Part shown: piece by piece, positions 24,547 through 33,284 of the stretch | Numbering within the stretch: position 1 is the stretch's first letter | How the letters are laid out: every line of letters begins with the position of its first letter | Origin: an uncultured Bacteroidales bacterium | GTDB taxonomy: Bacteria > Bacteroidota > Bacteroidia > Bacteroidales > Paludibacteraceae | DNA length: 64,000 nucleotides | Direction of reading: 5' to 3' | Assembly: GCA_934716995.1 (NCBI GenBank) | Contig: CAKUYO010000001.1 | Location: 158,894-222,893 of the forward strand | Translations under genes and position numbers: made by a program | The notes under the pieces: model-generated | What the model saw: only the letters and a program-made list of their open reading frames with translations | Databases searched by the model: none | Told to the model about the DNA's origin: nothing

Positions 24547-25728
24547 TTAGTCGGCAGTCAGTGCATCGGGGCGCTGACCGGTAGGGATAATCGCATGGTG
24601 GTCGGTAACTTTCTTGTTATCAAATACTTTTTTTGATTTTGGCAATGAGTCTGCGCTTTTCTTGCCATCGGCTTTCAAACCGAGCAAAGGCGTTGCTTGC
24701 GGATAGAAATCCTTGATACCCGCCAGCGTAGCGGGTATCTTCGGATAGATGTCATCGCTCAGATAGGTGGTATCCACACGCGGATAAGTGGTGATTCGCT
24801 TCTCGTAGAGCGACTGAATAAGTTTCAGTGTCTGGTCGGCAGAAAAAGCATACTTCTTGTTGCACTCCACCTGCAGGCTTGTCAGATCAAAAAGTTTGGG
24901 AGCCGACTCCGTGCCTTTCTTTTTCTCAACCGATGTGATTGTCAGCGGGCTATTTTTGACAGACTCCACCAATGCCTGCCCCTGCTTGAGGGAGGTAATG
25001 GCATATTCGTCCTCCTCGGCGGGCAGTTGCGCCGAAAAAAGCGTGTTGCGATAGGTAGTCTTCAGTTCCCAGTACGTCTTCGGCACAAAGTTCTCTATCT
25101 CGGCTTGCCGCTTGACTACCAAAGCCAGCGTGGGCGTCTGCACACGCCCGATGGACAGCACTTGCCGGTCTTTCCCCACTCCTTTCGCATAGCGGATGGT
25201 ATAGGCACGCGTGGCGTTCATACCGAGCAGCCAGTCGCCGATGGCACGCATCAGCCCCGCCTCGTAGAGGTGCTGGTATTCCGACTGGTCTTTCAGTTTT
25301 CTGAAACCCTCTGCGATCGCCTCTTCGGTCAGCGAACTGACCCACAGACGCTTCACGGGTATCTTACAGCCCGCCTTCTGATACACCCAGCGTTGTATCA
25401 GTTCTCCCTCCTGCCCGGCATCGCCGCAGTTGATCACCTCGTCGGCTTGGGCTATAAGCGATTTGATCACATTGAATTGCTTGTGTACCCCCTCGTCGCC
25501 GTTCACCTTGATACTGAAACGCTGCGGAATCATCGGGAGCGAACTGAGATTCCAGTTCTTCCATTGGTCGGTATATTCCTGCGGGTCGAGCAACGCGCAG
25601 AGGTGCCCGAAAGTCCATGTAACGCAATAGCCGTTGCCCTCGAAATAGCCGTCACGGCGTTGGGTTGCCCCCAGCACCTTCGCTATATACTGCCCCACAG
25701 AGGGTTTCTCCGCTACACAAACTATCAT
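24547..25728 (-). pseudogene. topB: DNA topoisomerase III, N-terminal part ending at a premature TAA
   Basis: A 393-residue product with the TOPRIM domain (MIVCVAEKPSVGQYIAKVLG; INCGDAGQEGELIQRWVYQK), GRVQTPTLALVVKRQ and the active-site tyrosine region (ITTYPRVDTTYLSDD). Translation stops after PTGQRPDALTAD; the next codons continue the normal protein. The whole 23734-25728 frame would be 665 codons, the usual TopB length, so a single GAA-to-TAA change is the simplest explanation. The N-terminal part alone lacks the end of the DNA-gate domain and should not be active. A sequencing error cannot be excluded. Confidence 0.88.
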
Positions 25729-25812
25729 ATTTACAAGACCGCTGCTGTTAGAGGTTAGAAATTAGACCGCTACGCTGTTAGAGGTTAGACAACAAGCTGC
25801 GACCGGTTAGAA

Positions 25813-28131
25813 TTATTTCTTGGTGCTGCCATAACCGTAGCCGTAACCATAGCCGTAGCCGTACCCCGCTTTGGCGTTCTTTACGCCATTGAACACGCAG
25901 GCAATGTTCTTCAGCCGTTTCTGTTCGGCTATCTGGTTGATAAAATCGGTCATCTCGCACGGGGTATAGTTGGCGCGGCTCACAAACAGCGTCATATCCG
26001 CTATGCGGTCGAGCAGGAAAGTATCGCTTACCATTGCCACCGGCGCCGTATCCACGATGATATAATCGTATCGCTTGCGCAATTCGGCAAAAAGCATATC
26101 CAGACGCTCCGTCTGCAGCAACTCGGCGGGGTTGGGCGGAATCACACCGGCGGGGATAATATCCAGGTTCTTATGCGTTCCGGAAGGCTGTATGGTATCA
26201 TCCACCGTAAACGAATCGTCAGACAGATAACTCGTCAGACACCCTTTGTTGCCCAGGCCGAAGTACTTTGCCAGCATCGGCTTGCGTATATCCAAACCTA
26301 CCAGCACCACTTTCTTGTCAAGCAGCGCCAGCGACAAGGCTATATTGGTAGCGATATACGACTTTCCCTCGCCGTTGATACACGAGGTAACCAGTATCAC
26401 GGGGTGTTGCACATCGGCGGGCAGCATAAAACGCAGATTGGTACGCAGCAGACGGAACAACTCCGCAGAAACGGTCGATTCGCCCTCGTTGATGGCAATA
26501 TGTTTCCCGCGGGAGTTCTCCACAATCTGCCCTGCGATAGCCGTATGCACCAGACTCTCATACTCTTTGGTATCGCGGATCTTGTCATTGAACAAACTCC
26601 ATATATACAATATACCCGCGGGAATACCCAAGCCGAGAATGATACACAACAGCAGCACCATCTTGCGTTTGGGCTGCGCACTGCCGGTATCCACTTTCGG
26701 CGTATCCACTATCTTGGCGGGTGTTGCCGTAGCAGCAAGCATCAGGGCATTCTCCTCGCGTTTCTGGTAGAGGAACAGATAAATCTCTTCTTTGAGTTCC
26801 TGCTGGCGCTTGATCTGCACATACTGCCGCTCTTGGTTGGGCACTGATTTGATACGGGCGTTGAACCGGCTGTCCCGTTGGCGCAAGCCGTCGCGGGTAA
26901 TCGTCAGGCTCTCGCGCACCGATGCGATACTGGCTACGATATTCTGCCGCATGGAAAGCAACTGGTCATTGAGTTGCTCCACAACAGGGTTGTTTTCGGT
27001 AGCCGTACGGAGCACACGCATACGCTGCAGCAGCAGTGTGTTATACTCACTGATAAAAGAGGTCAGCGAGGCATCGGTGATACCTATATTGGCGGGAATC
27101 AGACTGAAACGTTTGGTATCGTCCTTCAGAAAATCCTCGATATAGTTCACCAAGTTGAGTTGTGTCTCCACATCCGCCAGTTCCTTCTGCTCATCGCTGT
27201 TGGCTTGCAGGAATATCTTTGCCTCTTCCGACAGGTCGGTCAGGTTGTTCTTCGTCTTATATGCAGCCACAGCCTCCTCGGCATCGCTCAGTTCACGCGA
27301 GATGATCGCCAGCCGTTCTTCAATAAACGCCGCCGTATTGGTCGCGATAATGTTCTTGTCCACTACGGTATTGAGATTGTACTGCTCTATCAACTTGTTG
27401 AGCAATGCCACATCGCGCCCCGGCATATCCGACGTGGTGGTCAGATTGATGATGTTCGATTCTTTCTTCTCCAGCGCGATACTTACCGCAGTCCGGTATT
27501 GGTCCACCACGGACGGCTTGGGAGTACAAACGGTGCGGTATTCCGTCCGATCCTCCTGTATAGGGCGGTTTTGGGTAACGCGTATCGTGCCGACACAAGT
27601 CTCTATCGGCTCTTTCAGGTCTGCCACCCGGGTGGTTGACCTATGCCACCTCCCTTGTCTCACCTTGATCCTATACCCGTTGTCCAGCACCTTGACTGTT
27701 ACCTTATAACTGCCTCGCTTGGCGGCTTTCTTGGTAATTTCCACCGGCTCTACGGTAAAAGTATGATTCGGATACTCACCGATCCAGCGCATTCCGTCTT
27801 TCACATAATAGGTATTCCACAGGTCCAAGGCGTCCAAAGCCTGGTGCATCAGGTCGCGCGACTGAAGCACCACCACCTCATCGCTTGCCGCACCGTTATT
27901 GCCCAGCCCCAGCATACTGAGGGATTCCAGTTGCCCCGTCAGACTCTCATCACCTTTCTGCCGCAGCATAATTGACCCCTGTGTAGTCAGTTTTGGGGTT
28001 GTACCCACTATATATAATACGCCCGCGCAGCAGCAGAGTACCACCCCGACTGCGAACCACCACCAATGTGCCAGCACATCGCGGCAGATCTTCCGGACAT
28101 CTATTTCGTTGTTGTTTGTTTCCTGTGCCAT
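25813..28131 (-). CDS. Wzc-like polysaccharide co-polymerase / tyrosine autokinase
   Basis: A 772-residue inner-membrane protein controlling chain length and export of surface polysaccharide. Wzz domain between two transmembrane helices (~22-45, WWWFAVGVVLCCCAGVLYIV; ~500-520, MVLLLCIILGLGIPAGILYI) with long periplasmic coiled coils. The C-terminal BY-kinase has Walker A NGEGKSYIATNIALS, Walker A' VVLVGLDIRKP and Walker B YDYIIVDTAPV. The tail alternates Gly and Tyr (GYGYGYGYGYGYG) before STKK and supplies the autophosphorylated tyrosines. It lies 63 bp downstream of a Wza-like gene, in a spacer of AATTCAT repeats. No glycan synthesis genes follow, which is unusual. Confidence 0.93.
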   Translation of the reverse strand: MAQETNNNEIDVRKICRDVLAHWWWFAVGVVLCCCAGVLYIVGTTPKLTTQGSIMLRQKGDESLTGQLESLSMLGLGNNGAASDEVVVLQSRDLMHQALDALDLWNTYYVKDGMRWIGEYPNHTFTVEPVEITKKAAKRGSYKVTVKVLDNGYRIKVRQGRWHRSTTRVADLKEPIETCVGTIRVTQNRPIQEDRTEYRTVCTPKPSVVDQYRTAVSIALEKKESNIINLTTTSDMPGRDVALLNKLIEQYNLNTVVDKNIIATNTAAFIEERLAIISRELSDAEEAVAAYKTKNNLTDLSEEAKIFLQANSDEQKELADVETQLNLVNYIEDFLKDDTKRFSLIPANIGITDASLTSFISEYNTLLLQRMRVLRTATENNPVVEQLNDQLLSMRQNIVASIASVRESLTITRDGLRQRDSRFNARIKSVPNQERQYVQIKRQQELKEEIYLFLYQKREENALMLAATATPAKIVDTPKVDTGSAQPKRKMVLLLCIILGLGIPAGILYIWSLFNDKIRDTKEYESLVHTAIAGQIVENSRGKHIAINEGESTVSAELFRLLRTNLRFMLPADVQHPVILVTSCINGEGKSYIATNIALSLALLDKKVVLVGLDIRKPMLAKYFGLGNKGCLTSYLSDDSFTVDDTIQPSGTHKNLDIIPAGVIPPNPAELLQTERLDMLFAELRKRYDYIIVDTAPVAMVSDTFLLDRIADMTLFVSRANYTPCEMTDFINQIAEQKRLKNIACVFNGVKNAKAGYGYGYGYGYGYGSTKK

Positions 28132-28134
28132 AAT

Positions 28135-28197
28135 TCAATGCGTAATGCGTAATTCATAATTCATAATTCATAATTCATAATTCATAATTCATAATTA
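28135..28197. repeat. AATTCAT heptamer array between wza-like and wzc-like genes
   Basis: At least six near-perfect copies of AATTCAT next to AATGCGT copies fill the whole spacer of this two-gene operon. Confidence 0.85.
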
Positions 28198-28992
28198 CTT
28201 TGCAGCATTAACCACGGTAACAATCACCGTGGCGGCACTCGCAACGGTACTTACCATACTCAGCCACAAACCGATATTCTGACTGCTGATAGCACGCACC
28301 TTGTTCGGCGAGACATATATCACATCGTTCTGCTGCAAATAGTAGTAAGGAGACGTAAACAATTCGTCCGAATTCAGGTTCAGACGATGGAACTCCAGTT
28401 TGCCGTTGGTCTCACGGGTTATCAGGACATTGTCCCGTTTGCCGTAGATCGACAGGTCGCCGGCGGCTCCCAAAGCGTCCAGCAATGTCATACGCCCGTT
28501 GGGCATTGTATACTGCCCTGGACGGTTCACCTCACCCATTACCGTTACTTTGGCATTGATCAGTTGTACAATCACCATCGGATTCACAATCTGTGCGGAG
28601 AGTTTTTCCTCCAAAAGGTTGACCACCTCGGTCGTTTTCAGTCCGAGCACGGAAATCTTGCCCAATACGGGAAATTCTATTTTACCGTCCGCACCTACGG
28701 TATAGTACTGCAGACTGGGCGTGGTGGTCAACTGGCTGGTTCCCGGATTGGCAAAAACCACCGTCGGCAGATTGTAAGGCACCACCGCCTCCTGATCAAG
28801 CGCAGATACGGTAATGGAAAGCGCATCGCCCGCCTTGATAATCGGGTCAATCTGCGCCTCAAACACTTTGTTCACACTGTCTGCCGTCGCGGTATCCACC
28901 TCGCGGAAATAGGTCATTTGCTTTTGCGTAACACAACTGCTAAACGCTGCAGCCGCCAATAAAAGCACTAACAATCGGGATGTTTTTCTCAT
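28195..28992 (-). CDS. Wza-like polysaccharide export lipoprotein
   Basis: A 265-residue outer-membrane lipoprotein (MRKTSRLLVLLLAAAAFSSC, lipobox FSSC). It has a polysaccharide export domain (~50-130, IIKAGDALSITVSALDQEAV), an SLBB domain (~140-215, VTVMGEVNRPGQYTMPNGRM) and a hydrophobic C-terminal segment. It would form the outer-membrane exit for the polysaccharide handled by the downstream Wzc-like protein. The promoter is at 29039-29070, and a 51 bp dispersed repeat (29120-29170) lies about 50 bp upstream of the -33 box. Confidence 0.93.
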   Translation of the reverse strand: MRKTSRLLVLLLAAAAFSSCVTQKQMTYFREVDTATADSVNKVFEAQIDPIIKAGDALSITVSALDQEAVVPYNLPTVVFANPGTSQLTTTPSLQYYTVGADGKIEFPVLGKISVLGLKTTEVVNLLEEKLSAQIVNPMVIVQLINAKVTVMGEVNRPGQYTMPNGRMTLLDALGAAGDLSIYGKRDNVLITRETNGKLEFHRLNLNSDELFTSPYYYLQQNDVIYVSPNKVRAISSQNIGLWLSMVSTVASAATVIVTVVNAAK

Positions 28993-29038
28993 AAGAAAGC
29001 CTTAAACTGAAAAGTATTGTAATTAGTTAAAAAGTGCG

Positions 29039-29070
29039 CAAAGTTACAACAATTTTCTGACATAAGCAAA
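29039..29070 (-). promoter_or_regulatory. Bacteroidota promoter of the wza-wzc operon
   Basis: Minus-strand TTTG (29070-29067), 20 bp, TAACTTTG (29046-29039); full consensus. Confidence 0.8.
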
Positions 29071-29119
29071 CCGCCCGCATAATTCGCCCTGAATATACAG
29101 AATATGCAAAACCATACCT

Positions 29120-29170
29120 CATAATACCGATTACGTAGAAAAGACGTAGAAAGGACGTAGAAAGAATTGG
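29120..29170. repeat. Dispersed 51 bp repeat, copy 1
   Basis: Matches 46089-46139 with two differences. The core has three near-tandem ACGTAGAAA units. Both copies lie 38-50 bp upstream of the -33 box of a minus-strand gene. Confidence 0.8.
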
Positions 29171-29286
29171 AGTTTATAAGGTCTGTAAGCCGCTGTCTAT
29201 ACTGAATATACATTATTTTTTCTGCACACTCTGCATAAACTTGAACAAAGTGCCGGATAAAAAACGACATCGAAAACAAGACGACA

Positions 29287-29318
29287 TTTGGCAGTTTCAT
29301 TTTTTTGTCGTAACTTTG
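29287..29318 (+). promoter_or_regulatory. Bacteroidota promoter of rplS
   Basis: TTTG (29287-29290), 20 bp, TAACTTTG (29311-29318); full consensus. Transcription should start near 29325, leaving a ~120 nt leader. Confidence 0.8.
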
Positions 29319-29329
29319 CAGCCGATTTT

Positions 29330-29421
29330 GCGCAGAGTCTCTGGCGATTGAAGTAGGAGGCTGCCGGAAGGATACAAATCCGCAGGCGGGCAGACACCGA
29401 ATAGTAGTGCATACTCTGTGC
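29330..29421 (+). ncRNA. Candidate structured 5' leader of rplS
   Basis: In the untranslated leader, GCGCAGAG (29330-29337) can pair with CTCTGTGC (29414-29421), closing a multi-element fold. Inside, CTGCC (29361-29365) pairs with GGCAG (29389-29393) and GGAT/ATCC (29370-29373/29378-29381) forms a tetraloop hairpin. Ribosomal protein genes are often autoregulated through such leaders; for L19 in this phylum this is inference. Confidence 0.5.
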
Positions 29422-29447
29422 CGTAACCATTTAATTATCAAACAAAA

Positions 29448-29801
29448 ATGGATCTGATTAAGATTGCCGAACAGGCATTCGCCGGTGAGAAAAAAGAGTT
29501 TCCGGCATTCAAAGCCGGTGACCAAATCACCGTGGCTTATCGTATCAAAGAGGGTAACAAGGAGCGTGTTCAGGAGTTCCGTGGCGATGTAATCGCTATC
29601 CACGGCAGCGAGGACAAAAAACGCTTCACCGTCCGCAAGATGTCGGGCAACGTGGGCGTAGAGCGTATCTTCCCTATGGACAGTCCTTTCATCGAGAGCA
29701 TTGTTATCAACAAGTACGGTAAGGTTCGTCGCTCGAAGATCTACTACCTCCGCAACCTCACAGGTAAGAAGGCTCGTATTCAAGAACGCCGAGTTAAGTA
29801 A
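29448..29801 (+). CDS. rplS: 50S ribosomal protein L19
   Basis: A 117-residue ribosomal protein at the 30S-50S interface. FKAGDQITVAYRIKEGNKER, VQEFRGDVIA and SPFIESIVINKYGKVRRSK are the L19 signature. Length is normal. It forms a single-gene unit with a strong promoter, a long structured leader and a terminator at 29807-29838. Confidence 0.97.
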   Translation: MDLIKIAEQAFAGEKKEFPAFKAGDQITVAYRIKEGNKERVQEFRGDVIAIHGSEDKKRFTVRKMSGNVGVERIFPMDSPFIESIVINKYGKVRRSKIYYLRNLTGKKARIQERRVK

Positions 29802-29806
29802 GAAAA

Positions 29807-29838
29807 AGAAAGAGCCGCAAGGCTCTTTTCTTTTTTTT
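29807..29838 (+). terminator. Rho-independent terminator of rplS
   Basis: AAAGAGCC-GCAA-GGCTCTTT stem followed by a long T run (TTTTTTTT). Confidence 0.9.
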
Positions 29839-29840
29839 AG

Positions 29841-29873
29841 GACCTCCCCTTCCCTCCTTCAGAGGAGGGGAAC
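29841..29873. repeat. Palindromic CTCCCC/GGAGGGG repeat, copy 1
   Basis: GACCTCCCC, then CCCTCC-TTCAGA-GGAGGG. The same element occurs at 37617-37650 and, in frame, inside topB (24320-24350). Confidence 0.7.
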
Positions 29874-29922
29874 GCTAATCCATTCATCATTCTTCATTCA
29901 TAATTCATAATTAAACAGAAAC

Positions 29923-31938
29923 TTGTTTCAGTTAGAGAGTGCATATAAGCCTACGGGCGATCAGCCGCAAGCGATAGAGTCGCTTGTGAGCGGTGTGCGT
30001 GCGGGAGCACCCGCACAAGTGCTGCTCGGCGTCACGGGCAGCGGCAAGACGTTTACCATAGCCAATGTCATCAGCCAACTCAACCGCCCGACGCTCATTA
30101 TGAGCCACAACAAGACTCTTGCGGCACAGTTGTACTCGGAGATGAAAGCATTTTTCCCGCACAACGCCGTAGAGTATTTCGTTTCCTATTACGATTACTA
30201 TCAACCCGAGGCGTATATTCCCTCCACCGACACCTATATAGACAAGGACCTGAGCATCAACGAGGAGATTGACCGCCTGCGGCTGTCTGCCGTGGCGGCA
30301 CTGTTGAGCGGACGGAAAGATGTGATTGTCGTCTCGTCGGTCAGTTGTATCTATGGTCTCGGTTCCCCGCAGGATTTTACGCAGAACTGTATCTCGCTCC
30401 GCCGCGGGGAGATACTGCCGATGGATACGTTCCTCAAGCAGTTGGTGGCAGCGCAGTATATCCGCAATGATATAGAGTTAGCCCGCGGGCGTTTCCGCGT
30501 CAAGGGCGACACGGTGGACATAGCCCTTGCGTATGCCGATTATATCGTGCGCATCGAGTTCTTCGGCAACGAGGTGGACGCTATCTCGACGGTTGATCCG
30601 GTGAACAACAGTCTGCTGGAGGAGTTTGACCACTACAACATATCGCCCGCCACCATCTTCTGCACCAGCAAAGAGCATATCGAGGCGGCAATGTCGCAAA
30701 TCAAACTGGATCTGGCAAACCAAGTGAACTATTTCCAAGAGATAGGCGAACCGCTCTATGCCAAGCGCATCGAGGAGCGTGTAAAATACGATCTGGAGAT
30801 GATACAGGAACTCGGCTACTGCTCGGGTGTGGAGAACTACAGCCGCTATTTCGACGGACGCGAAGCGGGCAGTCCGCCGTATTGTCTGCTGGACTATTTC
30901 CCGAAAGACATGCTGCTTGTGATCGACGAAAGCCACGTTACCGTGCCGCAGATACGCGGTATGTACGGCGGCGACAAGTCGCGCAAAGACAACCTGGTAA
31001 ACTACGGTTTCCGCCTGCCCGCCGCCCGCGACAACCGACCGCTGACTTTTGACGAGTTCGAAGCCAAGACCGGTCAGACGATATACGTATCAGCCACGCC
31101 CGACGAATACGAATTGCAGCGTTCCGAGGGCGTGGTCATCGACCAGGTCATCCGACCGACGGGCTTGCTTGACCCCGAGATAGAGGTGCGCCCGACCGAG
31201 CACCAGGTGGACGACCTGATGGAGGAGATACAGCAGCGTATCAGCCGCGACGAGCGCATACTGGTGACAACGCTCACCAAGCGTATGACGGAGGAGTTGG
31301 ACGACTACCTGCGCCGCTACGGCATCCGCTCCGCCTATATCCACTCCGACATTGATACCATCGAGCGGGTGAAGATCATGGAAGACCTGCGCAAAGGGCT
31401 GTACGATGTGCTGGTGGGCGTAAACCTGCTGCGCGAGGGGCTCGACCTGCCCGAGGTGAGCCTGGTGGCGATACTTGATGCCGACAAGCAGGGTTTCCTG
31501 CGCGACAAGCGCAGCCTGACGCAGACGGTGGGGCGTGCCGCCCGCAACGTGAACGGCAAGGCTATTATGTACGGCGATACGATTACGGGGGCTATGCAGG
31601 CAACCATAGACGAGACCAACCGCCGCCGGCGTATCCAGATGGCATACAACGAGGCACACCATATCACGCCTACGGCAATAAAGAAAGAAATCAACACCTC
31701 GGCATTGGCATCGCTCTACAAAGACCCCGAAGCAGAGAAAGAGCGGGTAGAAAAGGCGATACGCGAGTCGTGGAAAACGGCTGACTGGCAGAAAATGGAC
31801 AAGAAAGCCCTCACGAAAGCCATTGAGCAGAAACGCCGCGCTATGCTTGCCGCTGCCAAAGACCTTGATTTCGACAACGCTGCCCGTCTCCGCGATGAGA
31901 TGCTCGCTATGGAGAACCGCATGGACGCTATCGGATAG
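29923..31938 (+). CDS. uvrB: UvrABC excision repair protein UvrB
   Basis: A 671-residue helicase-like damage verifier of nucleotide excision repair. The start is a TTG at 29923 (FQLESAYKPTGDQPQAIESL follows), since no ATG lies nearby. Motifs are GVTGSGKTFTIANV (Walker A), the beta-hairpin YYDYYQPEAYIPSTDTYI, DESHV (motif II), helicase motifs V and VI (VLVGVNLLREGLDLPEVSLV; QTVGRAARNVNGKA) and the C-terminal UVR domain (KDLDFDNAARLRDEM). Full length. The upstream spacer is an ATTCATAA repeat. Confidence 0.96.
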   Translation: MFQLESAYKPTGDQPQAIESLVSGVRAGAPAQVLLGVTGSGKTFTIANVISQLNRPTLIMSHNKTLAAQLYSEMKAFFPHNAVEYFVSYYDYYQPEAYIPSTDTYIDKDLSINEEIDRLRLSAVAALLSGRKDVIVVSSVSCIYGLGSPQDFTQNCISLRRGEILPMDTFLKQLVAAQYIRNDIELARGRFRVKGDTVDIALAYADYIVRIEFFGNEVDAISTVDPVNNSLLEEFDHYNISPATIFCTSKEHIEAAMSQIKLDLANQVNYFQEIGEPLYAKRIEERVKYDLEMIQELGYCSGVENYSRYFDGREAGSPPYCLLDYFPKDMLLVIDESHVTVPQIRGMYGGDKSRKDNLVNYGFRLPAARDNRPLTFDEFEAKTGQTIYVSATPDEYELQRSEGVVIDQVIRPTGLLDPEIEVRPTEHQVDDLMEEIQQRISRDERILVTTLTKRMTEELDDYLRRYGIRSAYIHSDIDTIERVKIMEDLRKGLYDVLVGVNLLREGLDLPEVSLVAILDADKQGFLRDKRSLTQTVGRAARNVNGKAIMYGDTITGAMQATIDETNRRRRIQMAYNEAHHITPTAIKKEINTSALASLYKDPEAEKERVEKAIRESWKTADWQKMDKKALTKAIEQKRRAMLAAAKDLDFDNAARLRDEMLAMENRMDAIG

Positions 31939-31970
31939 TAGTTGTATCCACAGCCGAAATTCTGCAAACA

Positions 31971-32008
31971 AAAAAAATCCTGCTTGAATAATTCAAACAG
32001 GATTTTTT
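31971..32008. terminator. Bidirectional terminator between uvrB and ferredoxin
   Basis: AAAAAATCCTG pairs with CAGGATTTTTT, and TTGAATAATTCAA extends the stem. T runs on both strands suit the convergent genes. Confidence 0.85.
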
Positions 32009-32030
32009 GTATGAGCCTTTCGATCTTTGC

Positions 32031-32195
32031 TTATTTCGAGATAGCACCGCTCGGACAAACATCTGCGCAGGTACCGCACTCGGTGCAGATATCCGGATCA
32101 ATCGAATAGTGTTCGCCTTCAGAGATTGCGCCCATAGGGCATTCATCTTTACATGTACCGCATGCAATGCAGTCGTCAGAAATTACGTAAGCCAT
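32031..32195 (-). CDS. Small 2x[4Fe-4S] ferredoxin
   Basis: A 54-residue electron carrier. The two cluster motifs CIACGTCKDECP and CTECGTCADVCP each carry CxxCxxCxxxC(P). ATG 32195 (MAYVISDDCIACG) is the natural start; longer frames to 32318 lack support and would cross the promoter. The promoter lies at 32296-32327, giving a leader of ~95 nt. Confidence 0.95.
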   Translation of the reverse strand: MAYVISDDCIACGTCKDECPMGAISEGEHYSIDPDICTECGTCADVCPSGAISK

Positions 32196-32295
32196 AATTG
32201 TATTTAAGTTATATGAGTTTATAAAGTTATTATTCCGCACAAAGCCTTTGCTGTCTCTTTTGCAAACCGGAGTTGGCAAAAACCGAATTGCGGTG

Positions 32296-32327
32296 CAAAG
32301 GTACGACAAAAAAATCAATATACCAAG
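32296..32327 (-). promoter_or_regulatory. Bacteroidota promoter of the ferredoxin gene
   Basis: Minus-strand CTTG (32327-32324), 20 bp, TACCTTTG (32303-32296). Confidence 0.65.
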
Positions 32328-32364
32328 AAATAGGGATATATTTTTGCAGAAAATACGTTTTGCG

Positions 32365-32991
32365 CTATTTCTTTGCTTGCCGGAGAGCCGCCATCAGTTG
32401 TTGGTTAGGAGTGGTGGAACCGTTGTCAACCAGCCCCTTGCGTTTGGCAAACGTTGTCCAATCCTTGGCAGAATGGTCATCGGTAAGCGGCAAGCCCAAC
32501 TGAAGGAAATGGCAGTAGGCAATACCCAAAGCGTCGGTGGCGTCCAGTTTCTTTGGCATCTGGTCTGCAGGGATATGCAGGAAACGCTGCAGCATACCCG
32601 CCACCTGCTCCTTGCTCGAATGACCGTTGCCCGTAATCGCCATCTTGATTTTCATGGGCGAGTACTCATTTATAGGGATGTCACGGCTCAAAGCCGCAGC
32701 AATCGCCACCCCCTGCGCATGCACAATCTTAATCATTGTCTGCGGGTTCTTGTCCACAAACTGCGTCTCTATGGCAAGTTCCGTAGGCTTATATTGGTCT
32801 ATCAGTTCCTGCAAGAAAAAGAACTCTTTCTGCAAACGGGCATATTGCCCGTCTAATTTATGCACATCCAATACACCGAAATCTACCAACTGCACCCGCT
32901 GCCCCGCACTATCCAGCAGAGCATACCCCATAAAGAGCGTACCCGGGTCAATACCCAGAATGCGATGTTGTTTTACCAAGCGGTCTTGCAT
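32365..32991 (-). CDS. ruvC: Holliday junction resolvase RuvC
   Basis: A 208-residue endonuclease that resolves four-way junctions with RuvAB. The acidic residues are in ILGIDPGT (Asp), ELAIETQFV (Glu) and KLDATDALGIAYCH (two Asp). It is longer than the E. coli enzyme (173), with an extra C-terminal tail of ~25 residues (KGLVDNGSTTPNQQLMAALR), seen in other Bacteroidota homologues. Confidence 0.95.
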   Translation of the reverse strand: MQDRLVKQHRILGIDPGTLFMGYALLDSAGQRVQLVDFGVLDVHKLDGQYARLQKEFFFLQELIDQYKPTELAIETQFVDKNPQTMIKIVHAQGVAIAAALSRDIPINEYSPMKIKMAITGNGHSSKEQVAGMLQRFLHIPADQMPKKLDATDALGIAYCHFLQLGLPLTDDHSAKDWTTFAKRKGLVDNGSTTPNQQLMAALRQAKK

Positions 32992-33065
32992 TGCGTGTGC
33001 TAATCTTTATGGAGCATATAATTAAAACGTTAATTATCGTGTAATCAGACGTTAATTCCTCTTTT

Positions 33066-33248
33066 TCATTCCTGCGGTTTGGAGTCGTCATCGCGTTCGC
33101 GGGTACGGATTGCACCGCGAATGATAATCAGGAAAGCACCCGCTATCAGTACATAGTTGGCATACGGCTGTACTTTGCAGACACTCAAGATTGCCCCTAT
33201 CAAAAGGACGATCATTCCGCTGATAAGAAAGATATTGGATTTTTTCAT
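33066..33248 (-). CDS. Small two-helix membrane protein, unknown function
   Basis: A 60-residue protein with two hydrophobic helices (~5-25, FLISGMIVLLIGAILSVC; ~30-48, YVLIAGAFLIIIRGAI) and a charged tail (RTRERDDDSKPQE). It lies between the FtsB/DivIC-like gene and ruvC on the same strand and is probably co-transcribed. Function unknown. Confidence 0.75.
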   Translation of the reverse strand: MKKSNIFLISGMIVLLIGAILSVCKVQPYANYVLIAGAFLIIIRGAIRTRERDDDSKPQE

Positions 33249-33284
33249 ACTAAACCTAAGTCATTGTGCATTATGCATTGTGCA

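Larger units (their letters stand above)
28993..29447. other. Divergent region between wza-like gene and rplS
   Basis: 455 bp with promoters in both directions (29039-29070 minus, 29287-29318 plus), a 51 bp dispersed repeat (29120-29170) and the candidate structured leader of rplS (29325-29447). No protein gene was seen. Confidence 0.65.

Noticed and set aside
28135..28197. Tandem repeats as a CRISPR array
   Set aside because: Units are 7 bp with no spacers, and no cas genes are present.
32196..32318. Longer ferredoxin reading frame
   Set aside because: It would begin upstream of the likely transcription start and has no family similarity.
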